Under the pieces are notes generated by a model that ran no database searches, had not been told where the DNA came from, and saw nothing but the letters and a program-made list of their open reading frames with translations. From the NCBI GenBank assembly GCA_934635225.1, contig CAKTYZ010000009.1, forward strand, positions 53,101 to 117,100: DNA of 64,000 nucleotides, given 5' to 3'. The DNA comes from an uncultured Kiritimatiellota bacterium. Lineage in GTDB: Bacteria > Verrucomicrobiota > Kiritimatiellia > RFP12 > UBA1067. A program made the translations under genes and the position numbers. Position 1 is the stretch's first letter, and each line of letters begins with the position of its first letter. Of this stretch, positions 1 to 8,475 are shown piece by piece.

Positions 1-1
1 T

Positions 2-373
2 CCGTCGGCTTTGCGTCGGCTTCAGGTCGCGAAGGATTTCGCGGCAGAAGGCAAACGCATTGCTGTGCGTGCCCATGCCGCCGTGGACTGGCTGGCGGAC
101 ATTGCGGCGATTGCGCCGCTTGTCGGGTTGCTTGGCACGGTCCTCGGCATGTTCCAGGCTTTTGGAGGCATCGCGAGTGATGTTTCGGCGGGTGCGAAAC
201 CTGTCGTTCTTGCGCAAGGCGTGTCGCAGGCCATCGTCACGACGATCTTCGGGCTTGTCGTCGCCATCCCTGCGCTGGCGGCTTATGCCTTCTTTCGTCG
301 TCGTTGCGCCAAGCGCATCTCCGAGCTGGAAGAGGCCTGTGAGGAGCTGATCAACGGAGTGGCGCGGAAATGA
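2..373 (+). CDS. exbB: ExbB/TolQ/MotA-family proton channel subunit, 5' truncated
   Basis: The reading frame is open from the first bases of the window, so only the C-terminal ~123 residues are seen and the start lies upstream. Two hydrophobic helices are visible, one around APLVGLLGTVLGMFQAF and one around IVTTIFGLVVAIPAL. The first has the Gly-rich GLLGTVLGMF pattern typical of ExbB/TolQ. The family forms an inner-membrane proton-conducting pore with ExbD/TolR that energises TonB-like proteins. The stop overlaps the ExbD start (ATGA), so the two are translationally coupled. ExbB and TolQ cannot be told apart from this fragment. Confidence 0.85.
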   Translation, partial: PSALRRLQVAKDFAAEGKRIAVRAHAAVDWLADIAAIAPLVGLLGTVLGMFQAFGGIASDVSAGAKPVVLAQGVSQAIVTTIFGLVVAIPALAAYAFFRRRCAKRISELEEACEELINGVARK

Positions 374-783
374 GCTTTGACGCACCACGCTCCAAGGCGC
401 CGTCATTGGCGCTGACGTCGATGCTTGACGTGATTTTCCTGTTGCTTTGCTTTTTCGTGACGGTCAGCGTCTTCTCTCAATGGGAGAGTGAAATCTCGAT
501 CAAATTGCCGAGCGCGGAGACGGCGAGCGAACCCGAGCGACTGCCGGGCGAAATCATCGTCAATCTCTCGAAAGACGGCACGGTGCGCGTCAACGGCGCA
601 ACGCTGTCGCTGGACGACTTGAAGTCCCGTCTGGCGCGAATCTCGAAGTTCTATCCCGGTCAGCCGGTCATCATCCGCGCCGACCGTGAGACGCGTTACG
701 AGAAACTGGTCGAAGTGATCGATACCTGTCGCGCGGCAGATGTCTGGAACTTCTCCCTTGCGACCGAAGGCGCGGCAAAATGA
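370..783 (+). CDS. exbD: ExbD/TolR-family biopolymer transport protein
   Basis: This 137-residue protein has the ExbD/TolR layout: a short cytoplasmic N-terminus, one membrane helix (about residues 14-36) and a periplasmic domain. The conserved membrane Asp is D20 in SMLDVIFLLLCFF. The periplasmic part has the family pattern IIVNLSKDGTVRVNG followed by QPVIIRADRETRYEKLVEVID. It would form the proton-driven motor with the ExbB subunit encoded just upstream. It overlaps both neighbours by ATGA, which indicates a tight operon with the TPR gene downstream. Confidence 0.9.
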   Translation: MSFDAPRSKAPSLALTSMLDVIFLLLCFFVTVSVFSQWESEISIKLPSAETASEPERLPGEIIVNLSKDGTVRVNGATLSLDDLKSRLARISKFYPGQPVIIRADRETRYEKLVEVIDTCRAADVWNFSLATEGAAK

Positions 784-2675
784 CGCTCGCCGTTCTCTTG
801 CTGGTGCTTGCCGTTTTGCCGACGGACCGTTTGGCGATGGCGGACCGCCTGTTTAACAAGGGCGATTTCGCGGCAGCCGAGACCGAGTATCGCGCACTGT
901 CGGAGGAGCCGTCCATCGCCGTGGACGAGCGACTCTACCGTTTGGCGGAATGTGCGCGGGCCTTGAGACGCACGGATGAGGCGATGCGGCTCTATACGCG
1001 TCTCGTCGCTGAGGCCCCCGACTCAAAGTATGTTGCGCCAGTGCGCCTCCAGTTAGCGCTCGGCGCATCCGGAGACGAACGCCTTCGCCAGTTACAGGCG
1101 CTCGATACCGACCGCGTGGAGGCATCCGTACGCGCTGCGGCGCTTTACCATTTGGGCGTCGCGCGAAATGATGCGGAGATTCTGCGCCGCTGTGTGCAGG
1201 TTGAGCCAAAGGGTCGTTATGCCGTTTATGCGGACTATCGGCGCGGTTCCATTCTGACGGACGCGGCGGATGCGTCCGTGCGGCGCAAAGGCGTGGAGGT
1301 TCTGCTGGGCGTTGCGTTCGGCGGAGGCGCGTTGGCAGATGATGCGCTTTTCCGCGCGGCATCGGTCAGTTACCGCGAAAAGAAGTATGGCGAGGCGGGA
1401 AGTCTCTTTCGTCGCTATCGCAAGATGTTCCCGAAGGGGGCGCATGCCGAGGAGGCTCGGACGCTGTCCGTCTGGTGCGACTACACGGAAGGGCGCTATG
1501 CCGATGCGGCGGTAGCGTGTGGCGAGGGGAGGACGGATGACTTGTCCTATGTGCGTGCCTGTTGCGTCGCGCAGACGGACGGCGGCGAACGGGCGCAGAC
1601 ACTCTTTCGCGCGTATCTCGACGCGTTCCCAAACGGTCGCTATCGCAAGGAGGCGGAACTTCAGCTCGCGCGTTTGGAGTTTGCGTCGGCGGTGTCGTCC
1701 GGGAAGCTTGAGCAGGCCGTCGAGGCGGCGCGTCGCGCGGCTTTGACAGGTTCGGCGGCGGATGTCCTGCGGCTCGCGTGGGCATATGAGAAGGTCGGCC
1801 GTTCGGCGGAAGCCGAAGCGGTTTACGAACGCGTGTTGCGTGAGCATCCGCGGTCTGACGAGGCGGCGCAGGCTCTTTATGCGCGGGCGATGTCCGCTGC
1901 ACGCACGGGTGACTGGGCGAAAGCTGAACTGTCGTTGGCGGAAGCCTTGGCGACGGATCGCCTTGCGGCAAAGCGTGCGAGCGCGCTCTACTGGCGTGGT
2001 GTCGCGGCGATGCGTCTTGGGCATGAGGTCGAAGCGGTCGGTTTCCTCAAGGAGGCGCTGACGGCGGGTATCGGGTTGGACGAGTCGCGTGAGGCGCGAT
2101 TGATGATTGCCGACTTTGACTTGAAAGGCGGACGTACGGATCTTGCGCGGACCGCCTATGCGCGCTTAGTTGCAGAGGGGGCGTGCGCACGCATGAGTGC
2201 GACGCGCATCCATGCCGTCGGACAGCTTCTCGGAGGTGCGGCGTCTGCGACCTGTGCGCGTGCGCTGATTGCGGAGAAAACGCCCGAATGGCGGCAGGTG
2301 GGCTGGGCGATGCTTGGACAATACGAGGAGTCGCGTGAGGGCTTTACGGCCGCCATTGATGCGTATCGCAAAGCGTTGGCCGAGCCCGTGAAGACGGAAT
2401 CCGCCGCATCGGCTTCGCTTGCACTTGGGCAGTTGGAGTGCCGCGCTGGCGAGTATGCCGCCGCCGAGGAGACGTTGAAAAATGCCGTCTCCCTGAATTC
2501 CAATCGTCTGTACGCGCGTGGTGCGGCGTATCTTGCGTTGGCGGAAAACGCGCTGGCGAAAGGCGATGTCCATGCGGCGCGCGGCTACGCGACGGTCGTG
2601 ACGACGCTCTTTTCTGATCCTGCGCTTGTGGCGGCAGCTGAGAAGATTCTGTCGGACCATCCAGAGACGCGATAG
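780..2675 (+). CDS. Exported TPR-repeat protein co-encoded with ExbB/ExbD
   Basis: A 631-residue protein with a short hydrophobic N-terminus (MTLAVLLLVLAVLP), probably a signal peptide or anchor, followed by many TPR-like helical pairs. Repeated patterns such as YRLAECARALRRTDEA, YEKVGRSAEAEAVYERVLREHP and ALGQLECRAGEYAAAEETL run almost to the end. No enzymatic domain is visible. Its start overlaps the ExbD stop (ATGA), so it belongs to the motor operon. By analogy with YbgF/CpoB in Tol operons it may be a periplasmic scaffold for that motor; this is inferred from context only. Confidence 0.8.
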   Translation: MTLAVLLLVLAVLPTDRLAMADRLFNKGDFAAAETEYRALSEEPSIAVDERLYRLAECARALRRTDEAMRLYTRLVAEAPDSKYVAPVRLQLALGASGDERLRQLQALDTDRVEASVRAAALYHLGVARNDAEILRRCVQVEPKGRYAVYADYRRGSILTDAADASVRRKGVEVLLGVAFGGGALADDALFRAASVSYREKKYGEAGSLFRRYRKMFPKGAHAEEARTLSVWCDYTEGRYADAAVACGEGRTDDLSYVRACCVAQTDGGERAQTLFRAYLDAFPNGRYRKEAELQLARLEFASAVSSGKLEQAVEAARRAALTGSAADVLRLAWAYEKVGRSAEAEAVYERVLREHPRSDEAAQALYARAMSAARTGDWAKAELSLAEALATDRLAAKRASALYWRGVAAMRLGHEVEAVGFLKEALTAGIGLDESREARLMIADFDLKGGRTDLARTAYARLVAEGACARMSATRIHAVGQLLGGAASATCARALIAEKTPEWRQVGWAMLGQYEESREGFTAAIDAYRKALAEPVKTESAASASLALGQLECRAGEYAAAEETLKNAVSLNSNRLYARGAAYLALAENALAKGDVHAARGYATVVTTLFSDPALVAAAEKILSDHPETR

Positions 2676-2735
2676 CCCCGTTCGTGGCAGACAGCTCCCG
2701 TGTTTGTGCGAGATGTCACAGTCCGTCCGTAATTG

Positions 2736-2744
2736 TGTTATAAT
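2736..2744 (+). promoter_or_regulatory. Extended -10 promoter for the aldolase gene
   Basis: TGTTATAAT matches the extended -10 consensus TGNTATAAT. It is 20 bases before the ATG at 2765, with a purine-rich GAAAGGA ribosome-binding site in between. No TTGACA-like -35 is visible at the proper spacing. Confidence 0.65.
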
Positions 2745-2764
2745 ATAATGGAAGAAAGGAAACT

Positions 2765-3583
2765 ATGGATAAGAAACTCTACATCAATCCGCCGCTCGTG
2801 AATCGGACGTATGACTGGAAGACCGGTCCGCAGCCCAAGACGCGCACGGCCCTCGACCGCTTCTTCAAATCGCCCGCAATCAATCGTGTGAAGGACCAGA
2901 TCTGCGAGATGGGACGGCGCATCTATCAAAAGGGCTACACGGACGGCAACGGCGGCAACCTTTCCGTGCGTGTCGGCGAAGACCTTGTTCTCTGTTCCCC
3001 GACGCTTTGCTGCAAGGGCTTCATGACGCGCGACGACATTTGTCTCGTGGACATGAACGCTGGACAGCTCTGCGGTTACCGCCCGCGCACCTCCGAGGTG
3101 AAGGTTCACATTGCGATGATGAAGACGGCTGGCTGGAGCGCGTGTGTCCACTGCCATCCGCCGCACTGCAATGCGTTTGTCTTTGCGGGTGCGGTGCCGC
3201 CAAACGGGATTAACCCCGAAGCGGACATCTTCCTGAACCAGATTCCGATGGCTCCGTATGGCACGCCCGGCACGGATGAGGTCGCGGCGAATGTCGCAAG
3301 GATGTCCAAGAAGTCAAATGTCGTTTTCATGGAGAACCACGGCATCGTCTGCGGCGCACGCGATATTGAGGAAGCCGAATGGTTTGCTGAAAATGCCGAT
3401 GCCTTTTGCCAGGTCTTGCTTCTTGCCTCGGGCCATGGCGCGAAACTCCAGCAGGTCGGTCCTGCGGCCGTCAAGGATTTCCTTGCGATTCGCAAAGCGA
3501 TGGGTCTCCCTGTCGATCCCAAGCAGCCGCTTTACAACACAAGCCGCTTCAACGGCTATAAGATGGGCAAAACGGCGGAGTGA
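2765..3583 (+). CDS. Class II aldolase/adducin-family protein
   Basis: The 272-residue sequence has the class II aldolase fold signature. GNGGNLSVR (residues 61-69) is the phosphate-binding loop, E111 in RTSEV is the catalytic Glu position, and zinc ligands are H129 and H131 in CVHCHPPH plus H192 in MENHG. Family members cleave or epimerise sugar phosphates such as fuculose-1-P, rhamnulose-1-P or ribulose-5-P. The converging GH78 rhamnosidase gene makes a deoxy-sugar phosphate substrate plausible, but specificity cannot be read from sequence. It overlaps the next gene by GTGA. Start supported by GAAAGGA upstream. Confidence 0.85.
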   Translation: MDKKLYINPPLVNRTYDWKTGPQPKTRTALDRFFKSPAINRVKDQICEMGRRIYQKGYTDGNGGNLSVRVGEDLVLCSPTLCCKGFMTRDDICLVDMNAGQLCGYRPRTSEVKVHIAMMKTAGWSACVHCHPPHCNAFVFAGAVPPNGINPEADIFLNQIPMAPYGTPGTDEVAANVARMSKKSNVVFMENHGIVCGARDIEEAEWFAENADAFCQVLLLASGHGAKLQQVGPAAVKDFLAIRKAMGLPVDPKQPLYNTSRFNGYKMGKTAE

Positions 3584-4452
3584 CCGCAGTCGGTGAGGTC
3601 CAATGCGTCCGGCGCGTCACCTACGTCGGAATGGCTGTCAACATCGTGATTGCGTTGTTGAAAGGTGTGGGGGGCGTGGCGTTCTCCTCGCAGGCCTTGT
3701 TCGCGGACGCAGTTCATTCGCTTTCGGATCTCGTGACGGACATTGCCGTCGTTTGGGGTGTGCGTTACTGGACAGCGCCAGCGGATGAGGAGCATCCCTA
3801 CGGTCACGGGAAGATTGAAGCGCTTGTGACGCTGTTCATCGCCCTCGCGCTTGTTGTGGTCGCGTTGGGTCTCGGTCGGCAGGCCGTTGGTTCGCTCATT
3901 CGGGGTGAAGCGACAGTCCCGGGCGTCGCGGCGTTTTTCTTTGCGCTTGTCTCGGTCGTGTCGAAGGACGCGCTCTTCCGCTGGACGCGTCGCGTCGCGC
4001 GTGTCGTCCATTCTCCTGCACTTGAGGCGAATGCCTGGCATCATCGGTCGGACGCGTTGAGTTCCATTCCGGTGGCGATTGCCGTGGCCGTGGCCTATTT
4101 TTGGCCGTCGCTTGCGTGGATTGACGCCGTGGGCGCGATTCTCGTTTCGCTTTTCATTCTGGGTGTCGCGTGGAGCATCGCGAAGCCCGCGTTGCAGGAA
4201 CTCGTGGATGCGCGCATGGATGACAAGGCCGCGTCTGTTGCGGCGGTTGCCAGCCAGGTCCCGGGCGTCATCCATGTCCACAGGGTGCGCGCACGGCGAT
4301 ATGGAGGCGCGTTTGCGGCGGATCTCCATGTCCATGTCGATCCACGCCTTTCGGTTGTTGAAGGCCACGAGATCGGTCACGCCGTCCAGGACGCGCTGAA
4401 ATCGTCCGATCTTGACGTCACAGACGCTGTGGTCCATGTCGAACCTGCCTGA
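3580..4452 (+). CDS. Cation diffusion facilitator (CDF) metal transporter
   Basis: This 290-residue protein has a CDF layout with about six membrane helices and a C-terminal ferredoxin-like cytoplasmic domain. Metal-site motifs are HSLSD (H46, D50) in helix 2 and HHRSD near residue 155 in helix 5. The C-terminal domain carries the HVHVDPRLSVVEGHEI pattern seen in dimeric Zn/Fe/Mn exporters. Translation probably starts at GTG 3580, whose GTGA overlaps the aldolase stop. The pairing with an aldolase is not a known functional link; both may simply share a promoter. The transported metal is unknown. Confidence 0.88.
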   Translation: MTAVGEVQCVRRVTYVGMAVNIVIALLKGVGGVAFSSQALFADAVHSLSDLVTDIAVVWGVRYWTAPADEEHPYGHGKIEALVTLFIALALVVVALGLGRQAVGSLIRGEATVPGVAAFFFALVSVVSKDALFRWTRRVARVVHSPALEANAWHHRSDALSSIPVAIAVAVAYFWPSLAWIDAVGAILVSLFILGVAWSIAKPALQELVDARMDDKAASVAAVASQVPGVIHVHRVRARRYGGAFAADLHVHVDPRLSVVEGHEIGHAVQDALKSSDLDVTDAVVHVEPA

Positions 4453-4459
4453 GGCGGGT

Positions 4460-6196
4460 TTAGTGTACAATCTCTATGTCTTCGGGGGCTTTAACTTGCA
4501 TGTCGAGCGTGCCGTCCGCGCGCTTCGACACGCGCACTGTCACCGCACGCCCGTTTGGCAGCGCCATTGCGCCTTCGGCCCAATCAAGGTCGCCCAGGAA
4601 TGGCTTGACCTCCACGCGCCGACAGCCGTCCGTGATCGGACGAATGCCGAGGATGTGATTGATGCACCATGCCGCCGGACCGCCCGCCCAGCCGTGGCAG
4701 AGCGAGTGGCGGAAACCCGGATAGCAGTACTCGCCGTAGTCGCCGTGGATGTCTTTCTTTCCTGCGACCGGCAGCTCGTCGAGGCGAAAGCAGTTGTTTG
4801 TCCATGCGAGGTCGAAGTTTTCCCAAAAGCTTGTCGCGCCGACATCGAGCATTGCGCCCCAGTAGTCTCGTACCGTGTCGAGAGCGCGTGCGTTCTCACA
4901 CGCCGCGCTCATCGCTTCCAGCATGTAGTAGCCGTAGAATGTCGAAACGCCTTGATGTGCGTTTTGTCCGAGAATGGTGCGGAAAGCCTCTTTCGGTTCC
5001 AGGCATCCGCCGAGTGCGAGGACGGCGGCTGCGGCTTTTGAGCCGTTCGCCTTCACGTGTACGCGTCGCGCGGCGTCGGCGCGCGCGCGCCACGCCTGTG
5101 CGGTTGACGCGTCGCCCAGCCGGTCGAGCAGATAGGCTGCGTCGTCAAACGCGAGGGCAGACAGCCCCTGCATTCCGGCCGCGACAGCTTTCGGATTGTG
5201 TTGCGTCGGCCAGTCGAGAAACTTGCTCGCCGTCCACTCGCCTTGCGGCGAAACGAACTTCGCCACATGATTGAGAGTTGCGCGGAAATATGTCGCGTGG
5301 CGCGTCAGTACCTCCGTCTGCCCCGTGTAGCGACACCACGCGGCCAGGTTGCGAATGAACCACAGCGTATACGGAGCCATCGTGTTCATCCACTTGTCAG
5401 CAGGCGTTACGGCGACTGCGTAGTCCAGCGACTGCGGCAGGATTTCTGCCGCACCGAAGACGTTCAGAATCGTCATCATCTCGGGGTGCATATCGCCGAT
5501 CCACACGAGTCGGTCGCGCTTGATGCCGTCCCAGAGGTAGTCTTGGCAACAGAGGTGCACCGTGCGGACTGCTGTCTCGAACACCCGGTTCAGCCGTTCG
5601 TCGGAAGATCTGAAGCCGCCGAGGCGCGGCATTGGGCGCATGAGCGACACGGCGCGCACGAATTCAAGGCCGACTTCGCCCCCGCTTACGAGGTCGAGAC
5701 GCACGAACCGAAAGCCCGTGTTGCCAATCTCGAGCGAGCCGAATGACGGCACGGATACGATGAAATCGCGCATGGCATGGTCGTTCGTCGCGCCTTTCTC
5801 GCCAATTGAGCTCATTGCCTCGGAGACAGATTCGCCGAAGCGGACGCGCAGCCGCGCGTTCGCCGTGCCGCCTGGGCTCATGCCAAGCTGAAGCCCGCCG
5901 TGAAGTTCGCGCCCGAAATCCAGCACAAGTCCTGCGTCCATGCCGTTGTTCGCGAGTCGTGCTCCGCTTGCCGTGCCGAATGCGCCTTCGCAGACTTGCC
6001 CGCGCTTGGACTCCAACAGGCGTGCGGCTTCCTTCACTTGTCCACGCATTGGCCAGCCATCGTCCTGTTTCTTCTCATCGGACTGCCACACGATGCGGAC
6101 GGGATCGACATAAGTACGCTGGCGTGGGTCAGGAGTCTCTCCCGCAAGAACCGAGAGTCCAAGAAGGGCCGACAAGAGACAAGAAAGCGCTTTCAT
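4460..6196 (-). CDS. GH78-family alpha-L-rhamnosidase
   Basis: A 578-residue exported enzyme (signal peptide MKALSCLLSALLGLSVLAGE). After an N-terminal beta-rich part, the (alpha/alpha)6 domain begins near residue 200 with FRSSDERLNRVF. It contains the GH78 landmark DGIKRDRLVWIGDMHPE, equivalent to the D..RDE..GWTGD block, and GATSFWENFD, equivalent to GATT.WE. A short C-terminal beta domain follows (RRVEVKPFLGDLDWAEGAM). It should release terminal L-rhamnose from plant or bacterial glycans in the periplasm or outside. The gene converges on the CDF gene with only 7 bases between. RBS AAAGGAGT lies about 9 bases before the start. Confidence 0.88.
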   Translation of the reverse strand: MKALSCLLSALLGLSVLAGETPDPRQRTYVDPVRIVWQSDEKKQDDGWPMRGQVKEAARLLESKRGQVCEGAFGTASGARLANNGMDAGLVLDFGRELHGGLQLGMSPGGTANARLRVRFGESVSEAMSSIGEKGATNDHAMRDFIVSVPSFGSLEIGNTGFRFVRLDLVSGGEVGLEFVRAVSLMRPMPRLGGFRSSDERLNRVFETAVRTVHLCCQDYLWDGIKRDRLVWIGDMHPEMMTILNVFGAAEILPQSLDYAVAVTPADKWMNTMAPYTLWFIRNLAAWCRYTGQTEVLTRHATYFRATLNHVAKFVSPQGEWTASKFLDWPTQHNPKAVAAGMQGLSALAFDDAAYLLDRLGDASTAQAWRARADAARRVHVKANGSKAAAAVLALGGCLEPKEAFRTILGQNAHQGVSTFYGYYMLEAMSAACENARALDTVRDYWGAMLDVGATSFWENFDLAWTNNCFRLDELPVAGKKDIHGDYGEYCYPGFRHSLCHGWAGGPAAWCINHILGIRPITDGCRRVEVKPFLGDLDWAEGAMALPNGRAVTVRVSKRADGTLDMQVKAPEDIEIVH

Positions 6197-6237
6197 TTCG
6201 ACAGAACTCCTTTCGCATACGCCTTAAGATGGTTGGA

Positions 6238-6246
6238 ATTATACCA
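6238..6246 (-). promoter_or_regulatory. Extended -10 promoter of the GH78 gene
   Basis: On the minus strand the sequence reads TGGTATAAT, a perfect extended -10, about 41 bases before the GH78 start codon. The untranslated leader contains the AAAGGAG ribosome-binding site. Confidence 0.7.
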
Positions 6247-6310
6247 AAACTTTATGTCTCGCGTTCGTCCTTGTTCCAAGGTGGAGGCTGTGCGCAGAGG
6301 GGCAACTTTT

Positions 6311-6319
6311 TGATATAAT
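6311..6319 (+). promoter_or_regulatory. Extended -10 promoter immediately before a start codon
   Basis: TGATATAAT ends 8 bases before the ATG at 6328 and no Shine-Dalgarno sequence fits between them. The expected transcription start would be 1-2 bases from the start codon, so the mRNA should be essentially leaderless. Confidence 0.65.
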
Positions 6320-6327
6320 ACGCGCAA

Positions 6328-6747
6328 ATGAATCTCAAAAAGGCCTTGACTTGGAGTCTTGTCGTCGTCGCGTGGTTCTGGACCGCGTATGAGTGCCACA
6401 TCATTGGCATCGACGTCTTTGACATGCTGTTGAAACGCTTCCCCGGCCAGGTGTGGGTCATGGCGGCGGTTCTTTCCTATCTGACCATCATCTGGATGCC
6501 GAAGAACCTTCTGACGCGCGCCGTCATGGGGATATTCATGCTGGCTCCGTCCGAACTCTTCCCGATTTTGCGCCCGCACCTGCCGGAAAGCGGCTTCGCC
6601 CCAATTCAGGTTCTCGTGGGCCTTGCTTACTTCTTTGCGATTGTCGGGATGTACGGGATGTTCTATCCGTGGCGGATTGAGACGGTCCTGAATCGGCTCT
6701 TCAAGCGTCATGCAGGAGCCTCGCAGACAGGGGAGAATGCCCAATGA
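6328..6747 (+). CDS. Small integral membrane protein, function unknown
   Basis: I do not recognise this 139-residue protein. It has three or four hydrophobic segments, including LTWSLVVVAWFWTAYECHIIG, VWVMAAVLSYLTIIWMP and IQVLVGLAYFFAIVGMYGMFY, and a basic then polar C-terminus. Its stop overlaps the Na/Pi symporter start (ATGA), so the two are co-translated and it may be an accessory to the transporter. The promoter at 6311-6319 implies a leaderless transcript. Confidence 0.7.
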   Translation: MNLKKALTWSLVVVAWFWTAYECHIIGIDVFDMLLKRFPGQVWVMAAVLSYLTIIWMPKNLLTRAVMGIFMLAPSELFPILRPHLPESGFAPIQVLVGLAYFFAIVGMYGMFYPWRIETVLNRLFKRHAGASQTGENAQ

Positions 6748-8444
6748 AGGAGGTCCTGACGATTCTCCTGACGGTGCTGGGCGGGTTGGGGATCTTTCTC
6801 CTCGGCATGAAGCACCTCTCCGAGGGTCTTCAGGCTGCGGCGGGCGGAGGTCTTCGCAAATTCATGGCACGGGCGACGAGCCACCGTCTTGTCGGTGTGG
6901 TGTCGGGCGTCTTCTCAACGATTCTCGTCCAGTCTTCATCCATCATTACGGTGATGTTGGTCGGCTTCGTCTCGACGGCGATTATGACTCTTCCGCAGGC
7001 GTTTGCGGTCTTGATTGGCGCGAACATCGGCACGACGGCGACGATCTGGATTATTGCCTACGCGCCGGATCCGCAGATGCTTGGCTTTTGCGGGCTTGCT
7101 GTCGGCGGCATCATGTATTTCTTCTTTCGGGGTGAGCGTGTCCACCATTTGGGGTTGACCATCATTGGTCTTGGCCTTGTCTTCCTTGGGCTCTATTTCA
7201 TGTCGAAGGGTATCGCGCCAATTCGCCAGAACCCTGACTTTGCGCATGTTTTTACGGAGATGACCGCCGAGACGATGGCGGATGTCTTCCTGATCGCCCT
7301 GATGGCGACGCTCCTGACGGCGGTGATCCAGAGTTCGGCCGCGACTATCGCGATTGCGATGGCGTTGGCGACGCAGGGTCTCATCACCTATGAGGTTGCG
7401 GTGGCCGTCCTTTTCGGTGCGAACATCGGCACGACGGCGACCGGTTGGATTGCCGCGATTGGCGGCACGGCGGATGCGAAGCGGACGGCGCTCGCGCACT
7501 CGCTTTCGAACCTTCTTGGATCGGTTGTCCTGATCTGGTTCTTCCCGCTGTTCGTGAAACTGGGGCAGGTGCTTTTCCCAAACTGGGGCACGGTGGAGAC
7601 GATGACGGTCTCAGGCCAGCCCGTTCAGGCGTTCACGCACATGATGGCGCCGATTGCCGTCACGGACACGTTCTTCGCGGTCTGCCGTGGATTGCTGTTC
7701 CTGCCCGTCGTGAAGCCGTTCTGCTGTCTTGTCGAGAAGATCATCAAGCAACCCGAGAACGAGAAGCCTCATCTCTCGGCCCTCAAGATCGGCGCGAAGA
7801 TCTCGCCCGTCATCGCGTGCGATCAGGCCTTGAGCGAGATTGACTTCATGAAGCAATCGAATCTTGAACTCCTTGATTGCGCACGCAAGGTTCTTTCGGG
7901 CGCGACGGAGGACGACGATGGCCCTGAGAAGCACATCGTCCATCGCGAGGGCATCCTTGACAATGTCCAGCGCGAAGTGACGGAGTTCCTTGGCTCGATT
8001 ATGTCTGCGCGATTGTCTTGGGATGTGGCGGAGCGTGCGCGGCGTCTCCTCCGCTTGACGGATGAGCTGGAGTCCGTTTCGGATGAATGTGCGCAGGTCC
8101 TGAAGGTTGTCAAGCGGCTCCGCAAGCAGGGGCAGAAGATCTCGTCCGTTTCGGAGACGCTTCTTCTGGAGGTCCACGACAAGATCGCCGCATTTGCGGC
8201 GGATGTCACGCCGCTGATTTGCTCACCGCGTCTGCCGTTCGATCTTGATGCCTTGCAGAAGCGCAGTTCGGAACTTCACGGATTCATTCGTGAATGTCGG
8301 CGTGTTCAGCTTGGGCGCATCGGTCCGGAGGATCCCGGGTCCTCGATTCGCGTTCTGGGTGAGCTTGATGTCATTAACGCCTATGAGCGCATTCGAGCCT
8401 ATTATTTGAACTGTGCGGAGACCCTTGCAGGCGGAAAGAGGTAG
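6744..8444 (+). CDS. Na/Pi cotransporter family protein with PhoU-like tail
   Basis: A 566-residue membrane protein with the inverted-repeat signature of the NptA/SLC34-like family. Two QSS blocks are present, QSSSIITVMLVGF and QSSAATIAIAMAL, each followed by GANIGTT. About eight to ten membrane helices occupy the first ~330 residues. The C-terminal ~200 residues are helical, charged and PhoU-like. It probably imports phosphate, or another anion, with sodium. It is coupled by ATGA to the small membrane protein upstream and followed after 31 bases by a GH50 gene. Confidence 0.9.
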   Translation: MKEVLTILLTVLGGLGIFLLGMKHLSEGLQAAAGGGLRKFMARATSHRLVGVVSGVFSTILVQSSSIITVMLVGFVSTAIMTLPQAFAVLIGANIGTTATIWIIAYAPDPQMLGFCGLAVGGIMYFFFRGERVHHLGLTIIGLGLVFLGLYFMSKGIAPIRQNPDFAHVFTEMTAETMADVFLIALMATLLTAVIQSSAATIAIAMALATQGLITYEVAVAVLFGANIGTTATGWIAAIGGTADAKRTALAHSLSNLLGSVVLIWFFPLFVKLGQVLFPNWGTVETMTVSGQPVQAFTHMMAPIAVTDTFFAVCRGLLFLPVVKPFCCLVEKIIKQPENEKPHLSALKIGAKISPVIACDQALSEIDFMKQSNLELLDCARKVLSGATEDDDGPEKHIVHREGILDNVQREVTEFLGSIMSARLSWDVAERARRLLRLTDELESVSDECAQVLKVVKRLRKQGQKISSVSETLLLEVHDKIAAFAADVTPLICSPRLPFDLDALQKRSSELHGFIRECRRVQLGRIGPEDPGSSIRVLGELDVINAYERIRAYYLNCAETLAGGKR

Positions 8445-8475
8445 TAGGGGGCAGAAACAAGGAGGTAACATAGAG